Of a stretch of 64,000 bases of DNA, positions 19,842 to 28,605 are shown piece by piece. A program made the translations under genes and the position numbers. Each line of letters begins with the position of its first letter. The first letter of the stretch is position 1. The stretch is from Actinomycetota bacterium (lineage in GTDB: Bacteria; Actinomycetota; Thermoleophilia; Solirubrobacterales; JACPNS01), in NCBI GenBank assembly GCA_016213645.1, contig JACQZY010000003.1, positions 68,749-132,748 of the forward strand, given 5' to 3'. The notes beneath the pieces are model-generated. The model was given only the letters and a program-made list of their open reading frames with translations. It was not told the origin of the DNA and did no database searches.

Positions 19842-20459
19842 TCAACTCACCGGACCCTTTTGATCGGACGGCCCGCTCGGCTCGATCGGCTCGCGCGGTT
19901 CAGAAGGCTCGCGCGGTTCGGAAGGTCCGCGTGGTTCGGAAGGTACAGTCGGCTCCGATGGGCCGCGCGGCGCGGGCCGCACGCTCGGCACGATCGGGCC
20001 GGTGTCGCCGGTCGATTCCTCGACGGCGACGGCGTCGAACTGTTGAATGCCCGGTGCCTCGCCCTCAGGCTGAAGCGCATCGCGCATCTTGCGCGCCTCG
20101 TCAAGCGCGGTTTCGGGCACGAGCTTGGAGCCCTTCTGGATCTTCTTCAGCGCAAACAGCGCCGCGATCGTGGCAATCACGAACAGGAACACCGCGACGA
20201 TAAAAAAGCCAAGCCATATGTACTGGTCGGCGATCAGGTCCGTCAGGAAGAACGAAACTCCTATCAGCAGGATGATCAGCCCAAAGAACGCAAAAACCCC
20301 GCCGAGAATCGACGCCACCGACCCGCGCAGCAGGTTCTTGAGCGCGATCGTGATCTCGGTGCGCGCGAGTTCGATCTCGTCGTGCACCAGCATCGTCGCG
20401 AGATCGATGATCTCGCTGACCGACTTGCCGAGCGGTTGCTTGTCTCGCGGTTCCGGCAC
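19842..20459 (-). CDS. Holin-X / DUF1469-type membrane protein with Pro-Glu repeat tail
   Basis: A 205-residue protein. The N-terminal half (SVSEIIDLATMLVHDEIELAR and two transmembrane helices, about residues 52-105) matches the 'putative actinobacterial holin-X' family; despite the name these are chromosomal envelope proteins. The last 45 or so residues are a low-complexity run of PSEPR(G/E) units, unlike typical family members, and probably disordered. It lies between a DUF4235-like gene and DUF3618. Confidence 0.82.
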   Translation of the reverse strand: MPEPRDKQPLGKSVSEIIDLATMLVHDEIELARTEITIALKNLLRGSVASILGGVFAFFGLIILLIGVSFFLTDLIADQYIWLGFFIVAVFLFVIATIAALFALKKIQKGSKLVPETALDEARKMRDALQPEGEAPGIQQFDAVAVEESTGDTGPIVPSVRPAPRGPSEPTVPSEPRGPSEPREPSEPREPIEPSGPSDQKGPVS

Positions 20460-20472
20460 AGCGGGGTATTGC

Positions 20473-20610
20473 TCAGTCGATCGGCGGCTCTTCGTCGAAG
20501 ACGACGCGCCAGATCTGTTCGGCAGCTTTGCGCGAGGCGATCGCGGCGAGCGCGCCGAGGCCCGCGAGCAGTCCAGAGAACATCAATCGCCTGACCAATT
20601 CGTTTTCCAT
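20473..20610 (-). CDS. 45-residue DUF4235-like membrane peptide
   Basis: The short ORF beginning MENELVRRLMFSGLL has one hydrophobic helix followed by SRKAAEQIWRVVFDEEPP, which resembles the end of DUF4235 proteins. The frame is open upstream, but that extension overlaps the preceding nitrilase gene and lacks homology. Its place next to holin-X and DUF3618 is the usual one for this family. Function unknown. Confidence 0.68.
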   Translation of the reverse strand: MENELVRRLMFSGLLAGLGALAAIASRKAAEQIWRVVFDEEPPID

Positions 20611-20650
20611 GCTTGCGCTGCCTCCGGGGGTGCGGGTGACGGAACGTTCG

Positions 20651-21547
20651 CTACCAGTCGTATGCGTCAGGTACGCGGTTGGCGAGGCTCGGTAGCTTAT
20701 CGCGGATCGCCGTCTGTTCGGCAGTGTCGAGCGTCGCCAAAATCGGGGTTTCGCCGTCATCCCCCGCGCGGGCTAGAACATCTCCCCAAGGGTTGATGAT
20801 CATCGAGTTGCCGTAGGAACGGCGGTCGCCGTCGTGGAAGCCGCACTGATTGGCGGCGACCACAAAACACTGGTTTTCGACCGCGCGGGCGCGCAGAAGC
20901 AATTCCCAGTGAGCCTCACCGGTGACGTAGGTGAAGGCGGCCGGCACAAACAGCACCAGTGCGCCGCGCACCGCGAGGATGCGGTAGAGCTCCGGAAACC
21001 GCAGGTCGTAACAGATCGTCAGGCCGGCGGGTACGCCGACCGGGTGCGCGTACGCCGAAACCCGGTCCGCCGCTGCTGCGTCCGCCGCGGCACCGCCCGC
21101 CGTCAACAACGTCGTCACGATCTCTTCCCCTCGCTGTTCGTGATCGCTCTCGCGATAGACCTGGCCGCCCACCTCTACGTCGAACATATGAATCTTGCGG
21201 TAGACGGCCTTGATCTCGCCGTCGGGACCGGCATGCACGCAGGTGTTGGCCAGCTTCTCGCGTCCCGGCACACGCTCCACAAACGATCCGGCGACCAGGT
21301 CGATCGACAACTCACGCGCGAGATCGCGCAGTCGCGTCACCGTGGGGCCGTCCAACGGCTCGGCGCCGTCGAAGTAGTCGCGCGAATTACCGAGCAGGTC
21401 GAACTTTTCCGGCAACAGCACCACATTCGCGCCGCGTTCGGCGGCGTCTCGCACGAGCCGTTCGGCAGTGGCCACGTTGGTTGCCTTGTCGGCCTGCGAG
21501 TTCATCTGAATCGCCGCAACGATAATTTGGGATCCGCTCATCCGCAT
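20651..21547 (-). CDS. Carbon-nitrogen hydrolase (nitrilase superfamily, Nit-like)
   Basis: A roughly 298-residue cytoplasmic hydrolase or amidase. The catalytic Glu-Lys-Cys triad is present as LLPEKFD (about residue 47), YRKIHMFD (about residue 117) and TICYDLRFPELYR (about residue 175). The YRKIHMFD and ICYDLRFPELYR motifs are those of the Nit1/Nit2 branch, which repairs deaminated glutathione or acts as omega-amidase, but the actual substrate is not determined here. Starts at 21547 (MRMSGS) and 21541 (MSGS) are both possible. It is probably the first gene of the unit containing DUF4235, holin-X and DUF3618. Confidence 0.92.
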   Translation of the reverse strand: MRMSGSQIIVAAIQMNSQADKATNVATAERLVRDAAERGANVVLLPEKFDLLGNSRDYFDGAEPLDGPTVTRLRDLARELSIDLVAGSFVERVPGREKLANTCVHAGPDGEIKAVYRKIHMFDVEVGGQVYRESDHEQRGEEIVTTLLTAGGAAADAAAADRVSAYAHPVGVPAGLTICYDLRFPELYRILAVRGALVLFVPAAFTYVTGEAHWELLLRARAVENQCFVVAANQCGFHDGDRRSYGNSMIINPWGDVLARAGDDGETPILATLDTAEQTAIRDKLPSLANRVPDAYDW

Positions 21548-21801
21548 CAGGCTATCTATCCGTAGTAAGCACGGATTTTTGGGCGGGCGGTGCAAGTCAC
21601 CGACTTTTGAGGATTGCCATCCGGGCGGGATGGGTCCAATATGTTCTTACATCGAATTGCTCTGGGGACACACCCGAACAATTCGCCCTTGAATCACCGC
21701 TAAGGCACGGATGCACTCGCGATGGTGTTGTGGCAGACAACTACCGGCACTCAGTGCGTCCGTGCCCCGGCGGACTCCTCTTCGGACTTCGCGCGCGGCG
21801 G

Positions 21802-22542
21802 TCAGCCTGACCGGTGACGACGGCGCAGTTCGGCCACCAGCAGTTTGATGTGCATCGCCGAGAGCAAGTCGCGCATCGGTTCGTGTCCGCGTTCGATCAG
21901 ATCGGCCGCGTCTTCGGCGTCCATGCGTCCCGGCAGGCGGTCCGTGATCACGTCCACCTCGTCGCGCGCCAGCGCCTCAAGGTGACGCATGTAGATCAAC
22001 GCGTCGTAGACGGTGAAGCCGAGCGCCTCGCCATAGCCGCCCTCGCGAAAACGCGAGATCGCCTGTAGAAAGTCGGCGTCGGCGGCGCCGTAGCGCTTGC
22101 CGCCCTTGCCCTGCACCGGATCGAGCGCGCCGATGCGCTCGAAACCGTCGAGCACGTCTTCCGGCAGCCCGAGTTTGTCGACCGCCTGTTTGCGCGTAAT
22201 ACCGCGGCCGCTGAGCATCTGCTGCGAACGCGCCAGCAGCGTGTCCTCCAGCTTGAGACGCGCCTCGACCTGATCGGGCTCGCTCTTGAGTATGCGCTTG
22301 ATCACCTTGAGCGGCATGTAACGCTCTTCCTGCAGACGCTTGATCAGCTTGATCCTCTCCACGTAGTCAGGCGAATACCAGGCCATGTTGCGACTGGTCT
22401 TGACCGGCTTGGGCAGTAACCCCTCGCGCAGGTAGTGCTTGATCGTGGCCGACGGAACGCCACTGGCCTCGGCAAGCTCGCCCATGCGCAGCAGTCGCTC
22501 GCCTTCGACGTCGTTCTTCTCGGGCAGAGGCAAAGCGGTCAC
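21802..22542 (-). CDS. MerR family transcriptional regulator
   Basis: A 246-residue regulator. The N-terminal winged helix reads MGELAEASGVPSATIKHYLREGLLPKP (about residues 20-46), followed by the wing and coiled coil. The C-terminal 120 residues form a sensing domain I do not recognise (no Cys-rich metal site). It overlaps the upstream racemase gene by 4 nt, making it the last gene of the acyl-CoA operon. It is therefore a natural candidate for controlling that operon, possibly through the palindrome at 27199. MerR proteins of the LiuR type regulate branched-chain acyl-CoA catabolism in other bacteria; that parallel is inference. The gap 21548-21801 behind it holds only a CGAATTG/CAATTCG inverted repeat (21653-21685). 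Confidence 0.92.
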   Translation of the reverse strand: MTALPLPEKNDVEGERLLRMGELAEASGVPSATIKHYLREGLLPKPVKTSRNMAWYSPDYVERIKLIKRLQEERYMPLKVIKRILKSEPDQVEARLKLEDTLLARSQQMLSGRGITRKQAVDKLGLPEDVLDGFERIGALDPVQGKGGKRYGAADADFLQAISRFREGGYGEALGFTVYDALIYMRHLEALARDEVDVITDRLPGRMDAEDAADLIERGHEPMRDLLSAMHIKLLVAELRRRHRSG

Positions 22543-23756
22543 TCCCCCGTCACCGCACCGCTTTCACGCAGCGCCGCAATTTCATCCTCGGCGTAGCCGA
22601 GCGCCGTCAGCACTTCCACCGTGTGTTCGCCGAAGGCAGGCGCCGCTTCGGCGCGGGCGGGCCGCACCCCGTCAAACTTAAACGGCGGCGCGAGCTGGCG
22701 CACCGGCCCCACGCCGGGCTGTTGAATCGTGGTCACCATGCCGCGCTGCGTCACGAGCTCGGAATCGAGCGCCTCTTCGATCTCCAGAACCGGTTCTATG
22801 CAGCAGTCGTGCTCGTCGTTGAATCGCGCCCACTGCGCGCGGGTGCGCGATTTGAAGACCTCGGCCACCGCGGCGTGCGCCTCCGATCCGGCACGTTCGA
22901 ACTGCTTCTCGATCAGGTCCTCGCGGCCGGTGCCTTCACAGAAGGCGCGCCAGAACTTCGGCTCAAGTGCGCCGCAGCTGATCCAACCATCGGCCGCTTC
23001 GTAGGGCATGTAACACAGCCACGCGCCCGCCAACTCCACGTCGCCGCGCCGCAGCGGCGCCTCGCCCGCAAGCGCCCGCGCGGCCGGCATCGCCAGCCAA
23101 CTGATTGCGCCGTCGGTCATCGAGATGTCGACCAGCGAACCCTCGCCGGTAGCGTCGCGACGGCGTAGCGCGGCGAGGATCGCGATCGTGGCCATTTGCG
23201 CACCACCGCCGACGTCTGCCACTTGTCCCGCGTTCTGCACGGGCGGACCGCCCGCCGCTCCGGTCAGCGCGAGCATCCCGCCGAGGCCCAGGTAATTCAT
23301 GTCATGGCCGGCGCGGTCGCGATAGGGGCCGTCTTGTCCGTAGCCCGTGATCGCGCAGTAGATCAGGTTGGGACGCGCCTGCTTCATCGTCTCGTAGCCA
23401 ACGCCGAGCTTGTCCAGCACGCCGGGCCGGAAGCTTTCAAGCACGATGTCGTGCTCGGCAACAAGCTTGAGCAGCACGTCGCGCGCGGCGGCGTCTTTGA
23501 GGTTCAACCGGATCGATCGCTTGTTGCGGTTGAGCGCGTTGAACTGCGCCCCGGCGACGCCACGCTTCTGTTGTTTTTCGTCGCCCAAATACGGAGGCGC
23601 CCAGCGCGCGTAATCGCCCAGGCCGGTGTCTTCCACCTTCAGCACCTCAGCGCCGAGGTCCGCGAACAGCAGGCTGCAGAAAGGCCCGGGCAGCAGGCGC
23701 GACAGATCGAGCAGCTTGAGCCCGGCCAGGGGTTGCTGCGGGCTGAGATCAGGCAC
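22539..23756 (-). CDS. Family III CoA-transferase fold, probable alpha-methylacyl-CoA racemase
   Basis: A 405-residue CaiB/BaiF-fold protein. The start LSPQQPLAGLKLLDLSRLLPGP and the AGHDMNYLGLGG motif are those of alpha-methylacyl-CoA racemases, where the His of this motif is part of the racemisation site, rather than of carnitine or formyl-CoA transferases. The family interconverts (R)- and (S)-2-methylacyl-CoA before beta-oxidation. The GTG start at 23756 overlaps the upstream BKACE gene by 8 nt; an open frame extends upstream only as a shadow of that gene. Co-operonic with a carboxylase, a crotonase and a MerR gene. Confidence 0.87.
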   Translation of the reverse strand: MPDLSPQQPLAGLKLLDLSRLLPGPFCSLLFADLGAEVLKVEDTGLGDYARWAPPYLGDEKQQKRGVAGAQFNALNRNKRSIRLNLKDAAARDVLLKLVAEHDIVLESFRPGVLDKLGVGYETMKQARPNLIYCAITGYGQDGPYRDRAGHDMNYLGLGGMLALTGAAGGPPVQNAGQVADVGGGAQMATIAILAALRRRDATGEGSLVDISMTDGAISWLAMPAARALAGEAPLRRGDVELAGAWLCYMPYEAADGWISCGALEPKFWRAFCEGTGREDLIEKQFERAGSEAHAAVAEVFKSRTRAQWARFNDEHDCCIEPVLEIEEALDSELVTQRGMVTTIQQPGVGPVRQLAPPFKFDGVRPARAEAAPAFGEHTVEVLTALGYAEDEIAALRESGAVTGE

Positions 23757-24720
23757 GGTCGGCTCCGGAATCGCCGTCGCCGTCAGCGCCACGGCCGCCG
23801 TCGCCGTCGCCAGTGGTCGCGTTCGCGACGATCGCGGCCGGTTTCGCCGCCCGCGGGACACCCAACAGCTCGCGCGCCTCGGCGATACTCGCCACGCGCC
23901 GTCCGCTCTGCTCAACGAATCCGCGCGCGGCTGCCACCAGATCGCCGTTACTAGACGCCATCTCGCCGTCCGGCAGGTAGAAGTTGTCCTCAAAGCCCAC
24001 GCGGACGTTGCCGCCCTCCTCAAGCGCGCGCGGAATCAACTCCCACTGCTCACGCGACACGCCCACCAACCCCCAGTTGTTGACGCCGTCGTACTCGGGC
24101 ACCTGCTTGGCCATGTGGGCCAGATTGTCCGGCGTGGCCGGAGCCCCGCCCAGCACGCCCATCACGCAGCTCACCTGCAACGGCTGTTCCAAGATGCCCA
24201 TGTCGATCAGCGGGATCAGCGAGCCGATGTGACCCAGCTCGAAGCACTCGTGTTCGGGCCGGATGCCGTACTCGTTCATCGCCGTCAGAAACTGGATGAT
24301 TACGTCAAAGCTGTTTTCGAAAACGAAGCTGAAGACAAACTGCTTGCGCCGTTTCGAGTACTTGGCGTAGTTCATCGAGCCCATGTTCAGCGCCGCGACA
24401 TCCGGCCGCAGCTCGCGCAGGTACTCAAGCCGCTTCTCCACGCTCAGCCCGACGGCGCCGGTCGAGTAGTTGATCACCACGTCAGGGCATTCGGCCTTGA
24501 TCGCGTCGGTGATGTTGCGGTAATCCTCGATCTCGAAGCTGGGCGCGCCGTCGGGCGTGCGTGCGTGAATGTGGATCATCGACGCGCCCTCTTCAACGGC
24601 GCGCCTTGCCTCGGACGCGTATTCCTCGGGCGTGTAGGGGATGCCCGGGCACTGCTCTTTGCTGGCGACGATGCCGCTGATCGAGTTGGTGATGATCACC
24701 GGCTTGTCAAATCCGCTCAT
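23749..24720 (-). CDS. BKACE family beta-keto acid cleavage enzyme (DUF849)
   Basis: A 323-residue TIM-barrel enzyme. BKACE enzymes condense a beta-keto acid with acetyl-CoA and split it into acetoacetate and a new CoA ester; the founding member is 3-keto-5-aminohexanoate cleavage enzyme. Zn-ligand histidines are in SMIHIHART (about residue 50). Other conserved parts are YSTGAVGLSVEKR, PEHECFELGHIG and NNWGLVGVSREQW. Substrate is not predictable from what I can see. The last 25 or so residues are a Gly/Asp-rich tail not usual for the family. ATG start 30 nt after the carboxyltransferase stop. Confidence 0.9.
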   Translation of the reverse strand: MSGFDKPVIITNSISGIVASKEQCPGIPYTPEEYASEARRAVEEGASMIHIHARTPDGAPSFEIEDYRNITDAIKAECPDVVINYSTGAVGLSVEKRLEYLRELRPDVAALNMGSMNYAKYSKRRKQFVFSFVFENSFDVIIQFLTAMNEYGIRPEHECFELGHIGSLIPLIDMGILEQPLQVSCVMGVLGGAPATPDNLAHMAKQVPEYDGVNNWGLVGVSREQWELIPRALEEGGNVRVGFEDNFYLPDGEMASSNGDLVAAARGFVEQSGRRVASIAEARELLGVPRAAKPAAIVANATTGDGDGGRGADGDGDSGADRA

Positions 24721-24750
24721 TGCTGAATCTCGCTTTCGCTAGGCCGGCCG

Positions 24751-26340
24751 TCAGACCGGCATCACACCGTGCTTCTTGCGCGGCCGGTCGACGTGCTTGT
24801 TCTGCGCCATCTCCAACGCACGCACGATCGCGTGGCGCGTCTCGCGGGGATCGATCACGTCGTCGATCATGCCGTTGCCGGCCGCGAGGTAGACGTCGAT
24901 CAGCTTGCGAAAGTTCTCGACCAGCTCGGCGCGCTTGGCGTCCGGATCCTCGGCCGCCTCGATCACGCCGCGCATGATGATGTTGACCGCGCCCTCCGCT
25001 CCCATCACGCTGATCTCGGCGGTCGGCCAGGCGACGATCGTGTCCGGCTCATAACCGCTGCCGTTCATCACGTAGTAGCCGGCGCCGTAACACTTGCGGA
25101 TCAGCACGGTGACCTTGGGCACCGTGGCGCGCGAAGTGGCGTAGAGCATCTTCGCGCCGTGACGAATGATGCCCTCTTGCTCGACCTTGCTGCCGACCAT
25201 GAAACCGGGCACGTCTTGCAAATAGACCAGCGGGATGTTGTACGCGTCGCAGAGATTGATGAAACGCGCGGACTTGTCCGCGGAGTCGTTGTCGAGGATG
25301 CCACCAAGGTGCTTTGGCTGGCTGGCGACGATGCCGGCCGGGCGGCCGCCGAAGCGCGCAAAGCAGGTGATGATCGACTTTGCCCACTTGCCCTTCATGT
25401 CGAAGTACTCGCCGTCGTCCACGATCAGCTTGATCAGGTCGTACATGTCATACGGCTGGCGGCTGCTCTCAGGCAGGATCGAAAGCAGCTCGTCGGGCTT
25501 GCGATCGACCGGGTCCTCGGTGGCCTTCTGCGGCGGCGGTTCATCGCAGTGCGAAGGCATGTAGGAGAGATAATCCTTGATCGCCTGAATGCACTCGGCG
25601 TCGTCCTTGCACTCCATGTCGGCCACGCCGCTCTTGCGACTGTGAACCTTGCTGCCACCGAGGTCTTCGTTGCTGATCTCCTCGCCGGTCACGGCCTTCA
25701 CCAGCGGCGAACCGGCCAGCGCCATCGAGCCCTGGCCTTTGACCATCGGCAAAAAGTCGGCCAGCGCCGGCACGTACGCGGTACCGGCCGCGCACGGACC
25801 CATCACAGCGGCGATCTGCGGGATCACGCCGCTCATCGTCACCTGCTCGCGAAACAGGTGTCCGCTGCCGGCGAACAGCGACCCGACCGCCTCCTGAATG
25901 CGAGCGCCCGCGCTGTCGAGCAGCCAGATCATCGGCATGCGCTTGTTCAGCGCCAGCGCGCGCAGGCGGGCCAGTTTGACTTCGCCGGTGTAGCCCATGC
26001 TTCCGGCAAGCACCGTGAAGTCATAGGCCGCCACACAGACCGGGCGGCCGTCGACCTTGCCGTAACCGGCGACCACGCCGTCGGCCGGCGCGTCGATGCC
26101 CTCCATCGACTTCTGGCTGAAGTGCGGCCTGCCATGCAGGCCGAGTTCCACCCACGAGCCCTCGTCAACGAGCAGCGTCAGACGCTCACGCGCCGTCAGC
26201 TTGCCACGCTCGTGCTGCTTGGCGATCTTCTCGTCACCGCCGCCCATCATGTTGTGGGCGCGCTTGTCGTTTAGTTCGTCGATCAGCTTGAGCATCGTGC
26301 TCTGCAGTTCGGTTTCGGTCTTGCTTTTGTCGTCGTTCAT
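24751..26340 (-). CDS. Acyl-CoA carboxylase beta subunit (carboxyltransferase)
   Basis: A 529-residue biotin-dependent carboxyltransferase subunit. It has the N-terminal ERGKLTARERLTLLVDEGSW motif, the two oxyanion-hole regions (SAGARIQEAVGSLF and the later CYGAGYYVMNGSG) and a C-terminal half with VYLQDVPGFMVG. It transfers CO2 from carboxybiotin to an acyl-CoA. Substrate could be propionyl-, methylcrotonyl- or another branched acyl-CoA; the second oxyanion segment is not the usual KAYGGAY of propionyl-CoA carboxylase. No biotin carboxylase subunit is in the window; a 70-residue biotin carrier is encoded 16 kb away (42615). The ATG overlaps the crotonase stop. Confidence 0.93.
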   Translation of the reverse strand: MNDDKSKTETELQSTMLKLIDELNDKRAHNMMGGGDEKIAKQHERGKLTARERLTLLVDEGSWVELGLHGRPHFSQKSMEGIDAPADGVVAGYGKVDGRPVCVAAYDFTVLAGSMGYTGEVKLARLRALALNKRMPMIWLLDSAGARIQEAVGSLFAGSGHLFREQVTMSGVIPQIAAVMGPCAAGTAYVPALADFLPMVKGQGSMALAGSPLVKAVTGEEISNEDLGGSKVHSRKSGVADMECKDDAECIQAIKDYLSYMPSHCDEPPPQKATEDPVDRKPDELLSILPESSRQPYDMYDLIKLIVDDGEYFDMKGKWAKSIITCFARFGGRPAGIVASQPKHLGGILDNDSADKSARFINLCDAYNIPLVYLQDVPGFMVGSKVEQEGIIRHGAKMLYATSRATVPKVTVLIRKCYGAGYYVMNGSGYEPDTIVAWPTAEISVMGAEGAVNIIMRGVIEAAEDPDAKRAELVENFRKLIDVYLAAGNGMIDDVIDPRETRHAIVRALEMAQNKHVDRPRKKHGVMPV

Positions 26341-27140
26341 CGGCCCTTCCAGACGGGATCGCGTTTTTCGAAGAAGGCCATCGCGCCCTCAAGGGCGTCC
26401 TCGGTGCCCAGCGTGACGGTCAGCTGTGTGTGCAGGTACTCAAGTGCGGCGAAGTACGGCAGGTCCTGCTGGTTGACCATTGAGTCGTGGCCCAGGCGCA
26501 TCACTACGGGCGCCTTTGCGGCGAGCTTGCCGGCCCATTCGGCGACGGCGGCGTCCAGTTCGGCCGCCGGCACGGCCTTGTTGATCAGTCCGTGCTCAAC
26601 TGCCTCCGCGGCGGTTATGCGATCGCCCAGCAAGAGCAGTTCGTTGGCTTTTTTGCGGGGCACGTTGCGGTAAATGATCGCCATGATCATGAACGGGAAA
26701 AGGCCGATGTTGATCTCCGGCGTGGAAAACTTGGCCTCGTCAGAGGCGATCACCAGATCGCAGGACAGTGCCACACCCAGGCCACCCGCGATCACGTGAC
26801 CGTTGGCCTTGCAGATCGTCGGCTTGCCGAGCTCGGCGATTGCTCGGAAGAGCTGCACGAAGCGCAGACTGCCGTAGTGCTTGTGCGCCAGCGGCACATC
26901 GGCCGCGAAGCCGCTGATGTCGCCTCCGGCGCTGAAGACCTTCCCGGCGCCGGTCAGCACCACGCAGCGCACATCGTTGTCGATGGCCGCGGCTTCGAAG
27001 GCGCTGACGAGTTCGTCGAGCATCGGGTACGAGAGCGCGTTGCGCTTGTCCGGCTGATTTAGCGTGACCGTCGCGACGCCGTCGGCCACCTCGTAGAGAA
27101 TGTTTTCGTATTTCGCTGTGCTTACGGATGAGTCGTTCAC
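26337..27140 (-). CDS. Enoyl-CoA hydratase/isomerase family protein (crotonase fold)
   Basis: A 267-residue crotonase-fold protein and first gene of the five-gene acyl-CoA operon. Oxyanion-hole residues are in GAGKVFSAGGDISGF (about residue 68) and IAGGLGVALSCD. Of the two catalytic glutamates of classical enoyl-CoA hydratase, the PEI one is kept (FSTPEINIG). The other position, which follows GGxC/L, is Gly here, so simple hydratase activity is uncertain and isomerase or lyase chemistry is possible. The GTG start has GGGAGC about 11 nt upstream. A 23-bp palindrome lies 59-81 nt upstream. Confidence 0.9.
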   Translation of the reverse strand: MNDSSVSTAKYENILYEVADGVATVTLNQPDKRNALSYPMLDELVSAFEAAAIDNDVRCVVLTGAGKVFSAGGDISGFAADVPLAHKHYGSLRFVQLFRAIAELGKPTICKANGHVIAGGLGVALSCDLVIASDEAKFSTPEINIGLFPFMIMAIIYRNVPRKKANELLLLGDRITAAEAVEHGLINKAVPAAELDAAVAEWAGKLAAKAPVVMRLGHDSMVNQQDLPYFAALEYLHTQLTVTLGTEDALEGAMAFFEKRDPVWKGR

Positions 27141-27198
27141 TGGCTGTGCTCCCGTAGATGATCGTCCGGCCTCCGTGAAGGCGATCGCCGGAGTCGGA

Positions 27199-27221
27199 AG
27201 TAGGAAGTGCGACTTCCTACT
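27199..27221. promoter_or_regulatory. 23-bp palindromic operator candidate upstream of the acyl-CoA operon
   Basis: AGTAGGAA-N7-TTCCTACT; here the symmetry extends to 10-bp arms around a 3-nt centre. It lies 59-81 nt upstream of the first operon gene. Identical 8-nt arms with the same 7-nt spacer occur upstream of the acyl-CoA dehydrogenase gene (34316-34338), and I found no third copy by eye. Such size and symmetry suit a dimeric repressor or activator. The rest of 27141-27299 shows no gene. Confidence 0.75.
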
Positions 27222-27299
27222 CTATCGGGTGCGCAGACGATGCTCTCACCGGCGCCGGCATCTGCTCCGGTCCAGAAGGCGCGAGGAGGTACTTCTTGT

Positions 27300-28427
27300 T
27301 CAGCCGGTCGCGACGACCGAGAGTGACGCGCCGTCGGTGATTACCGACATCAGGTTGCCGCTTGAACACGAAACCAGCGACAGCGTATGACTACTGCCTG
27401 CCGCGATTCCCGACTGCGTGATCGTGGTCGAGGCGTTGACGTACTCGGTGGTGTTTGTGGTGAAGCTGCCGCGGGTTGAGCCGGTGACGACGTTGCCGTC
27501 GAGCACCACCGCGATCACCGAAATGCGGTCCGATGCGGTGCCGGAGTCGATCATCGCCGTGCCGTTGACGACGATTTTGTAGGCGCTGGAGATGCCGCCC
27601 GGATTGACCGGGATCGTCACGGTCGTGCCGGTGATCACGTCTGCCGCGTTGCACGCCGGCGGCGTGCCCACGCGAGTCACCGGCGTAAAAGCCGCCGTAT
27701 TGACCGCGCCGCCGGACCAGGATGGCCCGGTCGAGCCGGTGGAACCGGTTGCACCGGTCGGACCTTGCGATCCGTTTGTGCCGCTGGGGCCGGTCGGGCC
27801 TTGTGGACCGATCGCCCCGCTGGCGCCGGTCGCACCCGTTGCGCCTGTCGCGCCCGTTGCGCCCGTCGGTCCCATCGCGCCGTCCACACCGTCTACGCCG
27901 TCGACACCGTCGACACCGTCGACGCCGTCAATTCCGTCTGCTCCGGCCGCGCCCGGGGCACCGGCCGGACCCATCGCACCGTCTACGCCGTCCACGCCAT
28001 TGGCACCATTCGCACCGGCAGCGCCGTCCACTCCATTGGCGCCGGTCGCCCCGGTGGCACCCACCGTTCCGGTCGGACCCATCGCCCCCTGCACGCCCTG
28101 TGGCCCCGTACCCGTCTGACAAGCCAGGCGCATTGTCAGCTGGCGAGCATTGCGAGCGGCCACGAGGCGCCAAAGTTCACGTCTCGCCGAACGCTTGGCG
28201 ACTCGCGACTTCGCGGCGCGCATCGTCGCGCGCTGCTGGACCACCTTGACCGCCTGGGCGGAATAATCCTGCGCCGCCTGAGAACAGCTCGCGGCGCTGG
28301 CCGTGCCTGCGCCCATCAGTGCGAACGCCGCCGTCGCCATTGCAGCCATGGCAAACAGCGACGTCCGCCCGATGCGGCTGCCGCGGAAACTGAAAGTCCT
28401 CGTGATATGTGGTCGGTAAGTGTCCAT
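27300..28427 (-). CDS. Secreted collagen-like repeat protein
   Basis: A 375-residue protein. A signal peptide ends near TASA|AS (about residue 46). An alpha-helical N-domain with two cysteines, which bracket a Lys/Arg/Ala-rich helix, is followed by about 40 Gly-X-Y triplets ([13 protein letters not shown] onward, including GVDG runs). The roughly 130-residue C-terminal beta-rich domain contains a Cys pair and [13 protein letters not shown]. The same three modules in the same order occur in the protein at 29529-30887. Collagen-like bacterial proteins form surface triple helices; a trimerising C-domain is likely but inferred. The 178-bp gap before its start carries no gene. Confidence 0.88.
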   Translation of the reverse strand: MDTYRPHITRTFSFRGSRIGRTSLFAMAAMATAAFALMGAGTASAASCSQAAQDYSAQAVKVVQQRATMRAAKSRVAKRSARRELWRLVAARNARQLTMRLACQTGTGPQGVQGAMGPTGTVGATGATGANGVDGAAGANGANGVDGVDGAMGPAGAPGAAGADGIDGVDGVDGVDGVDGVDGAMGPTGATGATGATGATGASGAIGPQGPTGPSGTNGSQGPTGATGSTGSTGPSWSGGAVNTAAFTPVTRVGTPPACNAADVITGTTVTIPVNPGGISSAYKIVVNGTAMIDSGTASDRISVIAVVLDGNVVTGSTRGSFTTNTTEYVNASTTITQSGIAAGSSHTLSLVSCSSGNLMSVITDGASLSVVATG

Positions 28428-28605
28428 ATTGAGCGGTCTACCGTCGCAAAGCGACGCAACTCAACCATCCGTCCTATACAAAGGATCGACCGCACGGTCG
28501 TGCGCCTTTAGCCTTGATTTCCCGTAAACGCAGGAACTTTTTCGTTCCTCGCGGCGCCTTTTTTGGACAAGGTACAGACGGCCGAAGCGCAGGCGAAACG
28601 CGTCG

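Noticed and set aside
19842-20459. Prophage remnant suggested by the holin name
   Set aside because: Holin-X/DUF1469 proteins are chromosomal envelope proteins in actinobacteria, and no phage structural, lysis or integrase genes are nearby.
21607-21810. 67-codon plus-strand ORF in a 250-bp gap
   Set aside because: No ribosome-binding site, no homology and 3' overlap with the end of merR; not supportable.
24769-26274. 501-codon plus-strand frame opposite the carboxyltransferase gene
   Set aside because: Antisense shadow of a clear carboxylase beta subunit; composition is His/Arg/Val-rich without motifs.
27592-28119. Proline-rich repeat frame and apparent tandem DNA repeats
   Set aside because: These are the reverse reading of the Gly-X-Y codons of the collagen-like gene, not a separate gene or a CRISPR-like array.
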